A program made the position numbers and the translations under genes. A stretch of DNA of 16,043 nucleotides from a bacterium. Lineage in GTDB: Bacteria; SZUA-79; Acidulodesulfobacterales; Acidulodesulfobacteraceae. The notes beneath the pieces are model-generated. The model was not told the DNA's origin. It made no database searches and worked only from the letters and a program-made list of their open reading frames with translations. The DNA is taken from the NCBI GenBank assembly GCA_021794255.1, contig JAJYRF010000100.1:1-16043 (forward strand), written 5' to 3'. Below are positions 8,506-16,043 of the stretch, in pieces (within the stretch, counting starts at the first letter, position 1; each line of letters starts with the position of its first letter).

Positions 8506-9915
8506 TTACTCTATTAATTTAGATTTAACAGCCCAACTTCCTCCTGTTAATATTTTCTCTTTAAAAGCATCCATAAAAGCGCTGACTGAAAATTCAGCTT
8601 TACCCGGTCCAGCTTCTCCATATCCTTCAGGCACGGGAAGATTATATTTATAATGAATTTCATGCCATTTTAAAAGCAATTTAATATAATATTCAAGAGG
8701 TGCCGATACATTTCCTAATTTTCCTAATTTGCTAGTTTTTTCAGGGCACCAGGTAGTATATCTCGGAATAATATTATGAGACATAAACAATTCTAATCCT
8801 TCCGCAGTAGATTTGATTGCTTCGTCAATCGTTTTAAAACCGTAAGGGTCGGAAAGCTCTATGCCTGCGACAAAATTAGGAATAACTCTGTAATCGCCAA
8901 AAACTTCTACCGCATCCAAAATTCTGCCGACCCAATTATCTCTGCCGATATATTTGTTTTTACCCGGACATAGTTTATCAAATAAATTTTTGTCCCAAAC
9001 CTCAAAATTAGTATGATATATATATGCTCCTGCATTTTTTAGTCTTTTTAATTTATCTTTGTCATGTGCCTGAACAACTATTTTACTAATCCATTTTCCT
9101 TTAAATTTATCTTCAATTTTTTCAAGAAATCTGACATAGAAATCAACTTCATCATCTCCGTTAAATTTAACTTCGTCTATTATACTTCCTCCAGTTAAAG
9201 TATATGCTTTGGCTGTTGAATCCTCCGATAATGCAATAATACCTAAAGCATCTATTATATCGTTAATTGATTTAACTGCGGAATATTTTTGATTTATTTT
9301 CCTCTGATTAACATAATTGGAGTTCATATCGCAAAACATACATTCAAGGTCTTCTCCAAAATACTGGCACATTCTAAAAACCGCAAGGTATATCAAATAC
9401 CCCCATTCTATTGTCGGAGCCAGATCCTTGACAGATTTGCCTGACGCGGTCGTTTTAGCCATATAAGACTTTTCTTCCGAAAAAACGACGTCGGCTATAA
9501 AATTATCGTTTAAATATAATAATGGCGTAATTTCTCCGTTATTTTCAATAAGTCTTACTTTATAAGGGGATGAATTGTGAATTCTTACGGATATTACAGT
9601 TCGTTTTAAAACAAAAGGACCGCCTGAAATTGCAATTTCTTCAGGATATTTTTTATTAAGCACTTCTTTGCCGTTATCAATATTAAACGAAAAAATAAAA
9701 TAAGATTTGCTTGAAAAAGCAATATCCGGAGTCGCTTCAAAATGAATACCCTGCCTTAAAATATCTTCTTTAACAATTGCTTCAGAATTTATGTCGGCGC
9801 TAAAATCTCTAATATATGATTCTAATATTTTAAAATCAGGTTTTGTTGTATTATTAGTATTATTGATATTATTATTCATACATGTATTTTTAAAATTTAT
9901 TTGATACTTGGTCAT
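8506..9915 (-). CDS. Radical SAM family protein of unknown function (CX8CX2C)
   Basis: I recognise this as a radical SAM-type protein but not its specific family. The cluster motif is Cys183-X8-Cys192-X2-Cys195, within MCQYFGEDLECMFCDMN, instead of the canonical CX3CX2C. A TLTGGS segment follows, matching the position and form of the glycine-rich SAM-binding motif. Later comes a TIM-barrel-like stretch with IVVQAHDKDKLKRLKNAG, YHTNFEVWD and NFVAGIEL. About 180 residues before the cysteines form an extra N-terminal domain with no motif I recognise; its first residues are Asn/Thr-rich low complexity. I chose the ATG at 9915 over a TTG two codons upstream; another ATG 12 codons in is possible, and none has a clear Shine-Dalgarno. 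It diverges from panB and precedes mrp, a possible cluster donor. Confidence 0.8.
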   Translation of the reverse strand: MTKYQINFKNTCMNNNINNTNNTTKPDFKILESYIRDFSADINSEAIVKEDILRQGIHFEATPDIAFSSKSYFIFSFNIDNGKEVLNKKYPEEIAISGGPFVLKRTVISVRIHNSSPYKVRLIENNGEITPLLYLNDNFIADVVFSEEKSYMAKTTASGKSVKDLAPTIEWGYLIYLAVFRMCQYFGEDLECMFCDMNSNYVNQRKINQKYSAVKSINDIIDALGIIALSEDSTAKAYTLTGGSIIDEVKFNGDDEVDFYVRFLEKIEDKFKGKWISKIVVQAHDKDKLKRLKNAGAYIYHTNFEVWDKNLFDKLCPGKNKYIGRDNWVGRILDAVEVFGDYRVIPNFVAGIELSDPYGFKTIDEAIKSTAEGLELFMSHNIIPRYTTWCPEKTSKLGKLGNVSAPLEYYIKLLLKWHEIHYKYNLPVPEGYGEAGPGKAEFSVSAFMDAFKEKILTGGSWAVKSKLIE

Positions 9916-10018
9916 CGGCAAAACAATTTCATCTTAATAATTAATAAACATTGCAGACCTTAATCTTTCAAAATAAATATAATTTATTTATAATATTTAT
10001 AATAGCTGACAACAATGA

Positions 10019-10035
10019 TATACTAATTTAGTATA
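10019..10035. promoter_or_regulatory. 17-bp palindrome in the panB / radical SAM divergent region
   Basis: TATACTAATTTAGTATA is a palindrome with 8-bp arms around one central T. It overlaps a TATAAT hexamer at 10032-10037 and lies 8 bases after CTGACA (10006-10011), though the 20-base hexamer spacing is poor. The position between divergent genes suits an operator controlling one or both; which regulator is unknown. Confidence 0.4.
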
Positions 10036-10063
10036 ATAATTTGCGTAGATTATCACATATTAA

Positions 10064-10121
10064 TTTAATATCTAGTTTAATATCTAGTTTAATATCTAGT
10101 TTAATATATAGTTTAATATCT
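10064..10121. repeat. Tandem array, 12-bp unit TTTAATATCTAG, about 4.8 copies
   Basis: Three exact copies (10064-10099), a fourth with one change (TTTAATATATAG, 10100-10111) and ten bases of a fifth lie upstream of panB. Each full exact unit carries the palindrome CTAG at its junction. The array ends about 50 bases before the panB start, so copy number could alter promoter or leader spacing (inference). Confidence 0.93.
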
Positions 10122-10174
10122 TCATTTTTACATTATATTTATTATATTTTAACTTATATGAGGACTAATATCAA

Positions 10175-10966
10175 ATGAAAAACATAAACGATTTTAATAA
10201 AATGAAATCTAATAATGAAAAAATAGCCATGATAACCGCTTATGACTTTGTTCAGGCTCAAATTGCCGAAGAAGCCGAAATAGACATTATTCTTGTCGGA
10301 GATTCTCTTGCTACCACCGTTCAAGGCAAAAACAATACGTTATCCGTAACAATTGAAGAAATTATATATCATACAGAACTTGTAAGAAGAGGAGCAAAAA
10401 ATTCATTTATTGTTTCCGATATGCCTTTTATGTCTTATCAGACAGACGAAAAAGAAGCTCTTAAAAATGCAGGAAGATTTGTCAAGGAATCAGGAGCTAA
10501 CGCAGTAAAAATTGAAGGCGGACTAAATGTAAAACAAACGGTTGAAAAAATTACTAGAGCCGGTATCCCCGTTATTTCTCATATCGGTTTAATGCCGCAA
10601 TTCATCAATGTAATCGGCGGCTATAAAGTTCAAGGCCGGTTAGAATCGGAAATAGAAAAATTAGTTTTTGCCGCATCAGAGCTTGAAAAAGCAGGCTCTT
10701 TCATGATAGTTCTGGAAGCAATACCTGAAAATGCCGCCGATGCCATTCAGCATACCGTTAAAATCCCTACTATAGGAATAGGTGCAGGAAGATATACGGA
10801 CGGACAGGTATTAGTATTCCATGATGCAGTTGGTATGCTATCTTCTAAGCCTCCTAAGTTTGTCAAAAAATATGCGGAAACAAGAAATATAATGACAAAA
10901 GCGTTATCGGAATTCAGAAATGAAGTTAAAGGCAATATATTTCCTTCATCCGATAATATTTATTAA
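10175..10966 (+). CDS. panB: 3-methyl-2-oxobutanoate hydroxymethyltransferase PanB
   Basis: Transfers a hydroxymethyl group from 5,10-methylene-tetrahydrofolate to alpha-ketoisovalerate, giving ketopantoate, the first committed step to pantothenate and CoA. All active-site signatures are present: VGDS with Asp43 and Ser44, SDMPF with Asp82 (Mg ligands), VKIEGG with Lys112 and Glu114, and catalytic Glu181 in LEAIP. IGIGAG and DGQVLVFHD follow. At 263 aa it is family length. GAGG (10160-10163) lies 11 bases before the ATG and supports the start. panC and panD are not adjacent, so it is a stand-alone gene here. It converges with purU after only 32 bp of AT-rich sequence with no obvious terminator. 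Confidence 0.96.
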   Translation: MKNINDFNKMKSNNEKIAMITAYDFVQAQIAEEAEIDIILVGDSLATTVQGKNNTLSVTIEEIIYHTELVRRGAKNSFIVSDMPFMSYQTDEKEALKNAGRFVKESGANAVKIEGGLNVKQTVEKITRAGIPVISHIGLMPQFINVIGGYKVQGRLESEIEKLVFAASELEKAGSFMIVLEAIPENAADAIQHTVKIPTIGIGAGRYTDGQVLVFHDAVGMLSSKPPKFVKKYAETRNIMTKALSEFRNEVKGNIFPSSDNIY

Positions 10967-10998
10967 TATTATATTAATTATATTTGAATTGTATTTAT

Positions 10999-11952
10999 TT
11001 AGTCAAAAACTATGGTTTTATTGCCGTATTCTATTATTCTGTCTTCAATAAATAATTTTACTGCTTTTGCCAATACCAATCTTTCTATTATCTTTCCTTT
11101 TCTTTTTAAATCGTCAGGGTTGTCTTCATGATTTATTCTTATAACATCTTGTTCTATTATAGGTCCGTTGTCTAATTTTTCATTAACGAAATGAGCAGTA
11201 GCGCCTATTATTTTAACGCCTTTTTCATAAGCCTGTTCGTATGGTTTTGCTCCCGGAAAGGAAGGTAGAAATGAATGATGTATATTTATAATTTTCTTTC
11301 CGAATAAATCAATAAAGTCTCCTGAAAGAATTCTCATATATCTTGCCAGTATAATAAAATCTATATTAAAATTTTTTAGTTTTTCAAGAATTATTTCTTC
11401 CTGTTTATCTTTACTAATATTTGATGGAACATATATAAAAGGTATTTCATAAAAATTTGCGACAGTTGATAAATTTGCGTGATTTGAAATTATACATATT
11501 ATATTTAATAGAATATCACCAGCGCTTTTTTGCCATAAAAGTTCATTAAGACAATGGTCTTCTTTTGAAACAAACACAGCTGCATTCTTTTTAACAGAAA
11601 CATCGCTTATTTTAAAATTAATATTAAACTCAGAGGCAATCTTTTCTATTTTAAATTTGATAGCGCGTATGCTTTTATTTAAATTTTCATTATTATCATT
11701 GTAATTGTAATTGTAATTCTTATTATTATAATTATTAACATAATTATTATTGCTAACATTAATATCAACATTATTATCATCGGCATCTAATTCAAAAACT
11801 ATTCTCATAAAAAAATAAGGGATTAGCGATTTTGTAGAATGCTGGTTGGATTCAATTATATTAGCTCCGCTGTCAAAAAGAACTTTAGAAACGGAAGCTA
11901 CAATGCCCTTTTTATCGGGACACGAGAATATTAAAACCGCTGTATTATTCAT
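10999..11952 (-). CDS. purU: Formyltetrahydrofolate deformylase PurU with Asn-rich insert
   Basis: Hydrolyses 10-formyl-tetrahydrofolate to formate and tetrahydrofolate, balancing one-carbon pools and feeding formate to purine synthesis. The N-terminal ACT domain starts FSCPDKKGIVASVS (9-22). The C-terminal formyltransferase fold carries the catalytic triad in NIHHSFLPSFPGAKPY (Asn223, His225) and KLDNGPI (Asp261). The family is about 280 aa; this protein has 317. The excess is explained by an Asn/Tyr/Asp-rich low-complexity segment at residues 58-92 (DNA 11677-11781), placed inside the ACT region after a beta strand, with AAT/AAC and TAT/TAC codons dominating. The catalytic half is intact, so the enzyme is probably functional, though ACT-domain regulation could be altered. 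The start ATG lacks a clear Shine-Dalgarno. It lies 75 bp downstream of gmd on the same strand. Confidence 0.95.
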   Translation of the reverse strand: MNNTAVLIFSCPDKKGIVASVSKVLFDSGANIIESNQHSTKSLIPYFFMRIVFELDADDNNVDINVSNNNYVNNYNNKNYNYNYNDNNENLNKSIRAIKFKIEKIASEFNINFKISDVSVKKNAAVFVSKEDHCLNELLWQKSAGDILLNIICIISNHANLSTVANFYEIPFIYVPSNISKDKQEEIILEKLKNFNIDFIILARYMRILSGDFIDLFGKKIINIHHSFLPSFPGAKPYEQAYEKGVKIIGATAHFVNEKLDNGPIIEQDVIRINHEDNPDDLKRKGKIIERLVLAKAVKLFIEDRIIEYGNKTIVFD

Positions 11953-12027
11953 ATTATTATGGACTTTATTGTGTAAGTGACCAATTTATTTTACCTTTTG
12001 CCCTTACATTTTTATGTTATTTCTCAA

Positions 12028-13294
<1,267 letters not shown>

Positions 13295-14482
13295 CTATTT
13301 TTTTAGTTTTTCTTTCCAGTAATTCAAGGTGTCCGCTAGAATTTGTTTAAGCGGTATTTTTGGCTCCCAGCCTATTATATTCTTTATCTTTTCATTACTG
13401 CCGTATACTCTTTTTTGTTCGTTTGGCCTTAATTTATTTTTATCAATTTCTATTTTAGCGTCAACGCCTGTTATTTCTAACATTATATTGATTATTGAGC
13501 GGATTGAGGTTTCAGTTCCTGAACATACATTAAAAGCATAGGAATAATAATTTTCAATATTTTTTATTTCTCCGGCGGCTTTTTTTGTTAATGCCTCTAT
13601 TTTTGTTAATACATTTGTTTCTTTCAATATATTTGTTTTTGTTGATGTTTTTATGCCTAATTCTGTTTCTGTATCAATTTCTGATTCCTGTTCTTTGCAT
13701 TTTATTCCTTTTTCCAATAATAATTTATAAGCATTAGCTACATCTCTTACATCTAAAAAATCTCTTGTTATGTCAATATTTCCTGCGCTTAAAACAGGTT
13801 TTCTTAAACCAAGCTCAATTTCAGCTATCTGCTTTGCAAAACTTGATACGACAAATCTTTCACTTTGATGTGGTCCTATATGATTAAAAGGTCTTGCTAT
13901 TATAATTTTCATTTCTTCAGTTACAGACCACTGATAACACAGCGCTTCAGCCGCAACTTTGCTTACCGCATAAGGATTTCTGGGTTTTAACGGATAATAT
14001 TCTGCTATAGGAAGTTTGTCTTCGTTAACAAGACCGTAAACATCGCCGGAACTTATATAAAGGATTTTACCATTAAAACCGTATTCTTTTAAAGCGCTAA
14101 ATAAGTTATAAGTGCCAGTAAAATTAATATCAAAAGTCTCAAGAGGATTTTTAAAAGACTCGGGAACAAAACTTTGGGCGGCTAAATGGATTACTGCGTC
14201 AAAAGTAGGGGTATGAGATAGAATATCAGGTAATGATATAATGTCATTTGATGCTGTATTTTCTAAATTTATACCTGGCGGAGTATTTTCAGACACTACG
14301 GCAGATTTTATATTAAATTTTATATTTGATAATAAAAACAACTTTATTCTTTCAATATCTCTTAAGTCAATCGTGCCTTTTTCATCGGCTAACGGAACAC
14401 AAATATGAGCTTGAGTTTGAGATATAGCTTGTTTTACATAATACCCGACAAAACCGGAAGCTCCTGTTAATAGAATATTCAT
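13295..14482 (-). CDS. rmd: GDP-4-keto-6-deoxy-D-mannose reductase-like epimerase (Rmd-like)
   Basis: Short-chain dehydrogenase/epimerase, most likely reducing the Gmd product to GDP-D-rhamnose. The Rossmann motif GASGFVG is at residues 7-13. SSGDVYG and the Tyr171-X3-Lys175 pair in NPYAVSK follow. RPFNHIGPHQSERFVVSSFAKQ is split here as RPFNHIGP and FVVSSFAKQIAEIE, both typical of Rmd, then DITRDFLDVRDVANAY. Length is 395 aa against roughly 310-330. Two inserts account for it: a hydrophilic stretch near residues 50-90, and a Thr/Lys/Glu-rich repeat-like segment at about 260-312 (DNA about 13547-13705) just before YAFNVCSG. The frame stays open and the core is intact. The gene precedes gmd on the same strand, supporting the pathway. 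A related 4-epimerase/reductase giving another GDP-6-deoxysugar cannot be excluded. No clear Shine-Dalgarno. Confidence 0.85.
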   Translation of the reverse strand: MNILLTGASGFVGYYVKQAISQTQAHICVPLADEKGTIDLRDIERIKLFLLSNIKFNIKSAVVSENTPPGINLENTASNDIISLPDILSHTPTFDAVIHLAAQSFVPESFKNPLETFDINFTGTYNLFSALKEYGFNGKILYISSGDVYGLVNEDKLPIAEYYPLKPRNPYAVSKVAAEALCYQWSVTEEMKIIIARPFNHIGPHQSERFVVSSFAKQIAEIELGLRKPVLSAGNIDITRDFLDVRDVANAYKLLLEKGIKCKEQESEIDTETELGIKTSTKTNILKETNVLTKIEALTKKAAGEIKNIENYYSYAFNVCSGTETSIRSIINIMLEITGVDAKIEIDKNKLRPNEQKRVYGSNEKIKNIIGWEPKIPLKQILADTLNYWKEKLKK

Positions 14483-14549
14483 AATAATTGAGTTAATTAA
14501 TTATAAAATAATTAAGGGATAAAAAAAATAGACGACTTAATTTTAGACC

Positions 14550-14599
14550 GGCGTTTACGTTTAGGCGTTTACGTTTATTTACGTTTATATTTACGTTTA
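14550..14599. repeat. Four TTTACGTTTA repeats upstream of rmd
   Basis: GGCGTTTACGTTTA occurs twice in exact tandem (14550-14563, 14564-14577). The core decamer TTTACGTTTA then recurs at 14578-14587 and 14590-14599. The array lies about 70-120 bases upstream of the rmd start, a position suited to regulator binding; alternatively it is another slippage product. Confidence 0.85.
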
Positions 14600-14902
14600 A
14601 TAGTTTAATTTGATTTTAAATCGGCGTTGCCAATTTTTATATCGTTAAATTAATTTTTTTCAAATTATAACATTAATTTATTTAATACGCAAATTAACGG
14701 AGTATATGAAACAATATTAACTTTTTTGTGTATTATGGCAATAAATCAAATAAAAACGGTTTGACTGCCATTTATTCTGCCTTATAAAACAAAACTTGTC
14801 GGTAAATAAATTAAAAGTTAACAACAGGGATAAATTAAAAAAATAACTATTATTAAAATTCATTATATATTATTACAATTTATATATTATAGTAATTCGT
14901 TA

Positions 14903-15138
14903 TCCATAATTCTGCAATATGATTTTATATTATGTGTCAAGGCAAAATGAAAATGTCCTAATTTAGATTACATTATTACCTTCATTTATGAATATAAACG
15001 GAGGTAATAATAGGACAAAAGGACATTATCATATTGCTGTAACATAGGATTTTATATTATGGTTTCCCGCGTAGGCGGAAATCCAGAGTTCTTAAAATAT
15101 TACTATATATTTAATAATTTTTATTGCAGGATTATGGA
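14903..15138. mobile_element. 236-bp element with 17-bp terminal inverted repeats (MITE-like)
   Basis: TCCATAATTCTGCAATA (14903-14919) matches the reverse complement of 15122-15138 at 16 of 17 positions. Inside are further perfect inverted pairs: GCAATATGAT (14914-14923) with ATCATATTGC (15028-15037), AATGTCC (14952-14958) with GGACATT (15021-15027), and ATTATTACCT (14972-14981) with AGGTAATAAT (15002-15011). GATTTTATATTATG is repeated directly (14921-14934, 15048-15061). There is no open frame, so a non-autonomous miniature element or a decayed insertion is likely. No clean target-site duplication is visible, so mobility is an inference. Confidence 0.5.
15063..15081. repeat. GC-richer palindromic repeat TTTCCCGCGTAGGCGGAAA
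   Basis: TTTCC-C-GC and GCGGAAA form a hairpin with one bulged C and a GTAG loop; ATCCAG follows. It resembles the ATTCCC-N8-GGGAAT class of dispersed repeats known from Neisseria (dRS3) and similar palindromes in other proteobacteria. Its base composition contrasts sharply with the surrounding AT-rich DNA, suggesting a dispersed repeat family (inference). Confidence 0.5.
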
Positions 15139-15252
15139 ATATATATTAATATATATTATTTATAATTATATTTATTAATTGTATAAACACATATTTAATT
15201 TAAAATTTAATATATATAATATTTAATAGTTACAATTTTACAAATTTAATAA

Positions 15253-15258
15253 AAGGAG
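15253..15258 (+). promoter_or_regulatory. Ribosome binding site of rubrerythrin
   Basis: AAGGAG lies 11 bases before the ATG at 15270 and fixes that start. Confidence 0.8.
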
Positions 15259-15269
15259 ACAACAAAATA

Positions 15270-15776
15270 ATGAGAAAAATGACTGAAGATGATTTAAAAT
15301 CCGCTTTTGCCGGAGAATCGCAAGCCCATATAAAATATTTAATATTTGCGGAAACTGCGGAAAAAGAAAATAAACCTAATCTTGCAAGAGTATTTAAAGC
15401 TATCGCACATGCAGAATTTGTTCATGCAAAAAATCATTTTAGAGCTTTAGGTAATATTAAAAAATCAGATGAAAATCTTGTCAGCGCTTATAACGGGGAA
15501 GACTATGAAATAGAGGAAATGTATCCTGTATTTAATGAAACTGCTAAATTTCAGAATGAAAAGCAGGCTGAAATTTCAACGCATTTTGCCTTAGAAGCAG
15601 AAAAACTCCATAGAGAAATATATAAAACAGCAATAGAATTAAATAAACAAAATAAAGATTTTACGGATCAAAATGTTTTTATTTGTCCTGTATGCGGGCA
15701 TACGCACGTTGGAGATAAAGCTCCCGATAAATGTCCTATATGCGGAACTTCAAAAGATAAATATACTAAATTTTAA
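15270..15776 (+). CDS. rbr: Rubrerythrin
   Basis: Cytoplasmic non-haem iron peroxidase that reduces hydrogen peroxide with electrons from rubredoxin or NAD(P)H-linked donors; typical of anaerobes. The N-terminal ferritin-like four-helix domain carries the di-iron ligands: Glu16 in GESQAH, Glu49 and His52 (ExxH), Glu79 and Glu82 in the EIEEMYP region, and Glu110 and His113 (second ExxH). The C-terminal rubredoxin-like domain binds one iron through Cys139-X2-Cys142 and Cys155-X2-Cys158, with the 12-residue gap usual for the family. At 168 aa it is complete and short. It stands alone, preceded by the long repeat-containing intergenic region; no convincing PerR box can be recognised in such AT-rich DNA. 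Confidence 0.96.
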   Translation: MRKMTEDDLKSAFAGESQAHIKYLIFAETAEKENKPNLARVFKAIAHAEFVHAKNHFRALGNIKKSDENLVSAYNGEDYEIEEMYPVFNETAKFQNEKQAEISTHFALEAEKLHREIYKTAIELNKQNKDFTDQNVFICPVCGHTHVGDKAPDKCPICGTSKDKYTKF

Positions 15777-15887
15777 TTTATATATTATTATATATAGCAT
15801 ATAATCATTTTATTTTACTTAAAAAATCATATTTATTAAAATTAAATGCAGAAATAACCGCCTTATTTTATTACTTAGTTATCCCCT

Positions 15888-15913
15888 CCTCTAAAAATAA
15901 AAAGAGGCTTTCT
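15888..15913 (+). terminator. Weak hairpin, possible rubrerythrin terminator
   Basis: CCTCT (15888-15892) and AGAGG (15903-15907) form a 5-bp stem with a 10-base A-rich loop, followed by CTTTCT. It lies about 110 bases after the rubrerythrin stop. The stem is short, so this is tentative. Confidence 0.3.
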
Positions 15914-15918
15914 AATAG

Positions 15919-15966
15919 TCAACCACCCGCCGCTTATAGAAGCGGGGGCTTGAAAAAGCCGGTTGA
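15919..15966 (-). mobile_element. Structured sequence resembling an IS200/IS605-family right end
   Basis: TCAACC (15919-15924) and GGTTGA (15961-15966) close a three-way junction. One arm is CCC-G-CCGCTT / AAGCGGGGG with an ATAG loop (15926-15948), the other GGCTT-GAAA-AAGCC (15947-15960). Read on the minus strand it runs CAAGCCCCCGCTT ... GCGGGTGGTTGAC, a layout I associate with the 3' end of IS200/IS605 elements and the tnpB-linked guide RNA scaffold. Its GC content stands out from its surroundings. The element body would lie to the right of the window. Orientation and family are inferred from pattern memory. Confidence 0.45.
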
Positions 15967-15991
15967 TAAGCAGGGATTAAATTATGTTTAA

Positions 15992-16043
15992 TCAGCAGTT
16001 ATCTAAGAGAACCTTTAAGGCACGCACATTAGGATATTGCGCA
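15992..16043 (-). CDS. Possible 3' tail of a gene entering from the right edge
   Basis: A minus-strand frame is open from the window edge and reads AQYPNVRALKVLLDNC before a TGA at 15994-15992. Its position just before the IS200/IS605-like end is where a tnpB stop codon would be expected, and the PNV-RAL pattern loosely recalls TnpB tails. Sixteen codons are far too few to identify it; a chance open frame is quite possible. Confidence 0.22.
   Translation of the reverse strand, partial: AQYPNVRALKVLLDNC

Larger units (their letters stand above)
14483..15269. other. 787-bp non-coding region with several repeat structures
   Basis: No convincing gene is present on either strand; open frames are short. 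From left to right it holds TTTACGTTTA repeats (14550-14599), a featureless AT-rich part (14600-14900), a 236-bp inverted-repeat element (14903-15138) with a GC-richer hairpin inside, and the leader of rubrerythrin with its ribosome site. It must contain divergent promoters for rmd and the rubrerythrin gene. Confidence 0.75.

Noticed and set aside
14735..14771. Hairpin ATGGCA / TGCCAT
   Set aside because: Six base pairs across a 25-base loop is too weak to support a claim.
14761..14788. Promoter TTGACT-N16-TATAAA on the plus strand, perhaps for a small RNA
   Set aside because: The hexamers are acceptable, but no transcript-like structure or gene follows for about 480 bases; chance is likely in AT-rich DNA.
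15160..15185. PerR-type box before rubrerythrin
   Set aside because: TTATAAT followed by ATATTTA matches only part of the consensus, and such matches are expected by chance in this AT-rich DNA.
15984..16043. Plus-strand open frame starting at an ATG and running off the right edge
   Set aside because: Twenty codons with no ribosome site and no recognisable motif; the opposite strand fits the IS200/IS605 layout better, and neither is proven.

Overview
The window is a strongly AT-rich bacterial chromosome segment carrying eleven complete genes, mostly housekeeping or surface-sugar genes, separated by unusually repeat-rich intergenic DNA. The gene set (Lon, ThiL, PurU, PanB, Mrp, rubrerythrin, a radical SAM enzyme, GDP-6-deoxysugar genes) fits a Gram-negative anaerobe or microaerophile. 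A low-GC deltaproteobacterial-type lineage is my best guess, but I cannot fix the taxon from sequence alone.

Layout. Positions 1-168 are AT-rich with two inverted repeats upstream of lon. On the plus strand follow lon (220-2763), thiL (2935-4011) and two CNNM/CorC-type membrane proteins (4076-5047, which lacks the C-terminal CorC domain, and 5214-6482, full length). A long inverted repeat at 6621-6669 separates them from convergent minus-strand genes: a radical SAM protein (9915-8506), an Mrp/NBP35-type Fe-S carrier ATPase with a Cys/His-rich N-terminal extension (8164-7145) and thioredoxin (7034-6699). panB (10175-10966, plus) diverges from the radical SAM gene. purU (11952-10999, minus), gmd (13011-12028, minus) and an rmd-like reductase (14482-13295, minus) follow. 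A 787-bp non-coding stretch (14483-15269) with nested inverted repeats precedes rubrerythrin (15270-15776, plus). The right edge carries a structured GC-richer sequence resembling the right end of an IS200/IS605-family element, whose body would lie beyond the window.

How the genes work together. Gmd and the Rmd-like enzyme are consecutive steps from GDP-mannose to a GDP-6-deoxyhexose, probably GDP-D-rhamnose, for surface polysaccharide. Mrp could supply Fe-S clusters, for which the adjacent radical SAM enzyme is a plausible client. Thioredoxin and rubrerythrin serve redox and peroxide defence. ThiL, PanB and PurU serve cofactor and one-carbon metabolism.

The most striking global trait is repeat expansion. 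Private tandem repeats (units of 7, 10, 11, 12, 14 and 16 bp) sit in most intergenic gaps. Low-complexity, mostly Asn-rich inserts or tails occur in Lon, ThiL, PurU, the radical SAM protein and, with different composition, the Rmd-like protein. I found no clear new defence or catalytic system. The best leads are the metal-binding-like Mrp extension, the CX8CX2C radical SAM protein, the 236-bp inverted-repeat element and the IS200/IS605-like end.
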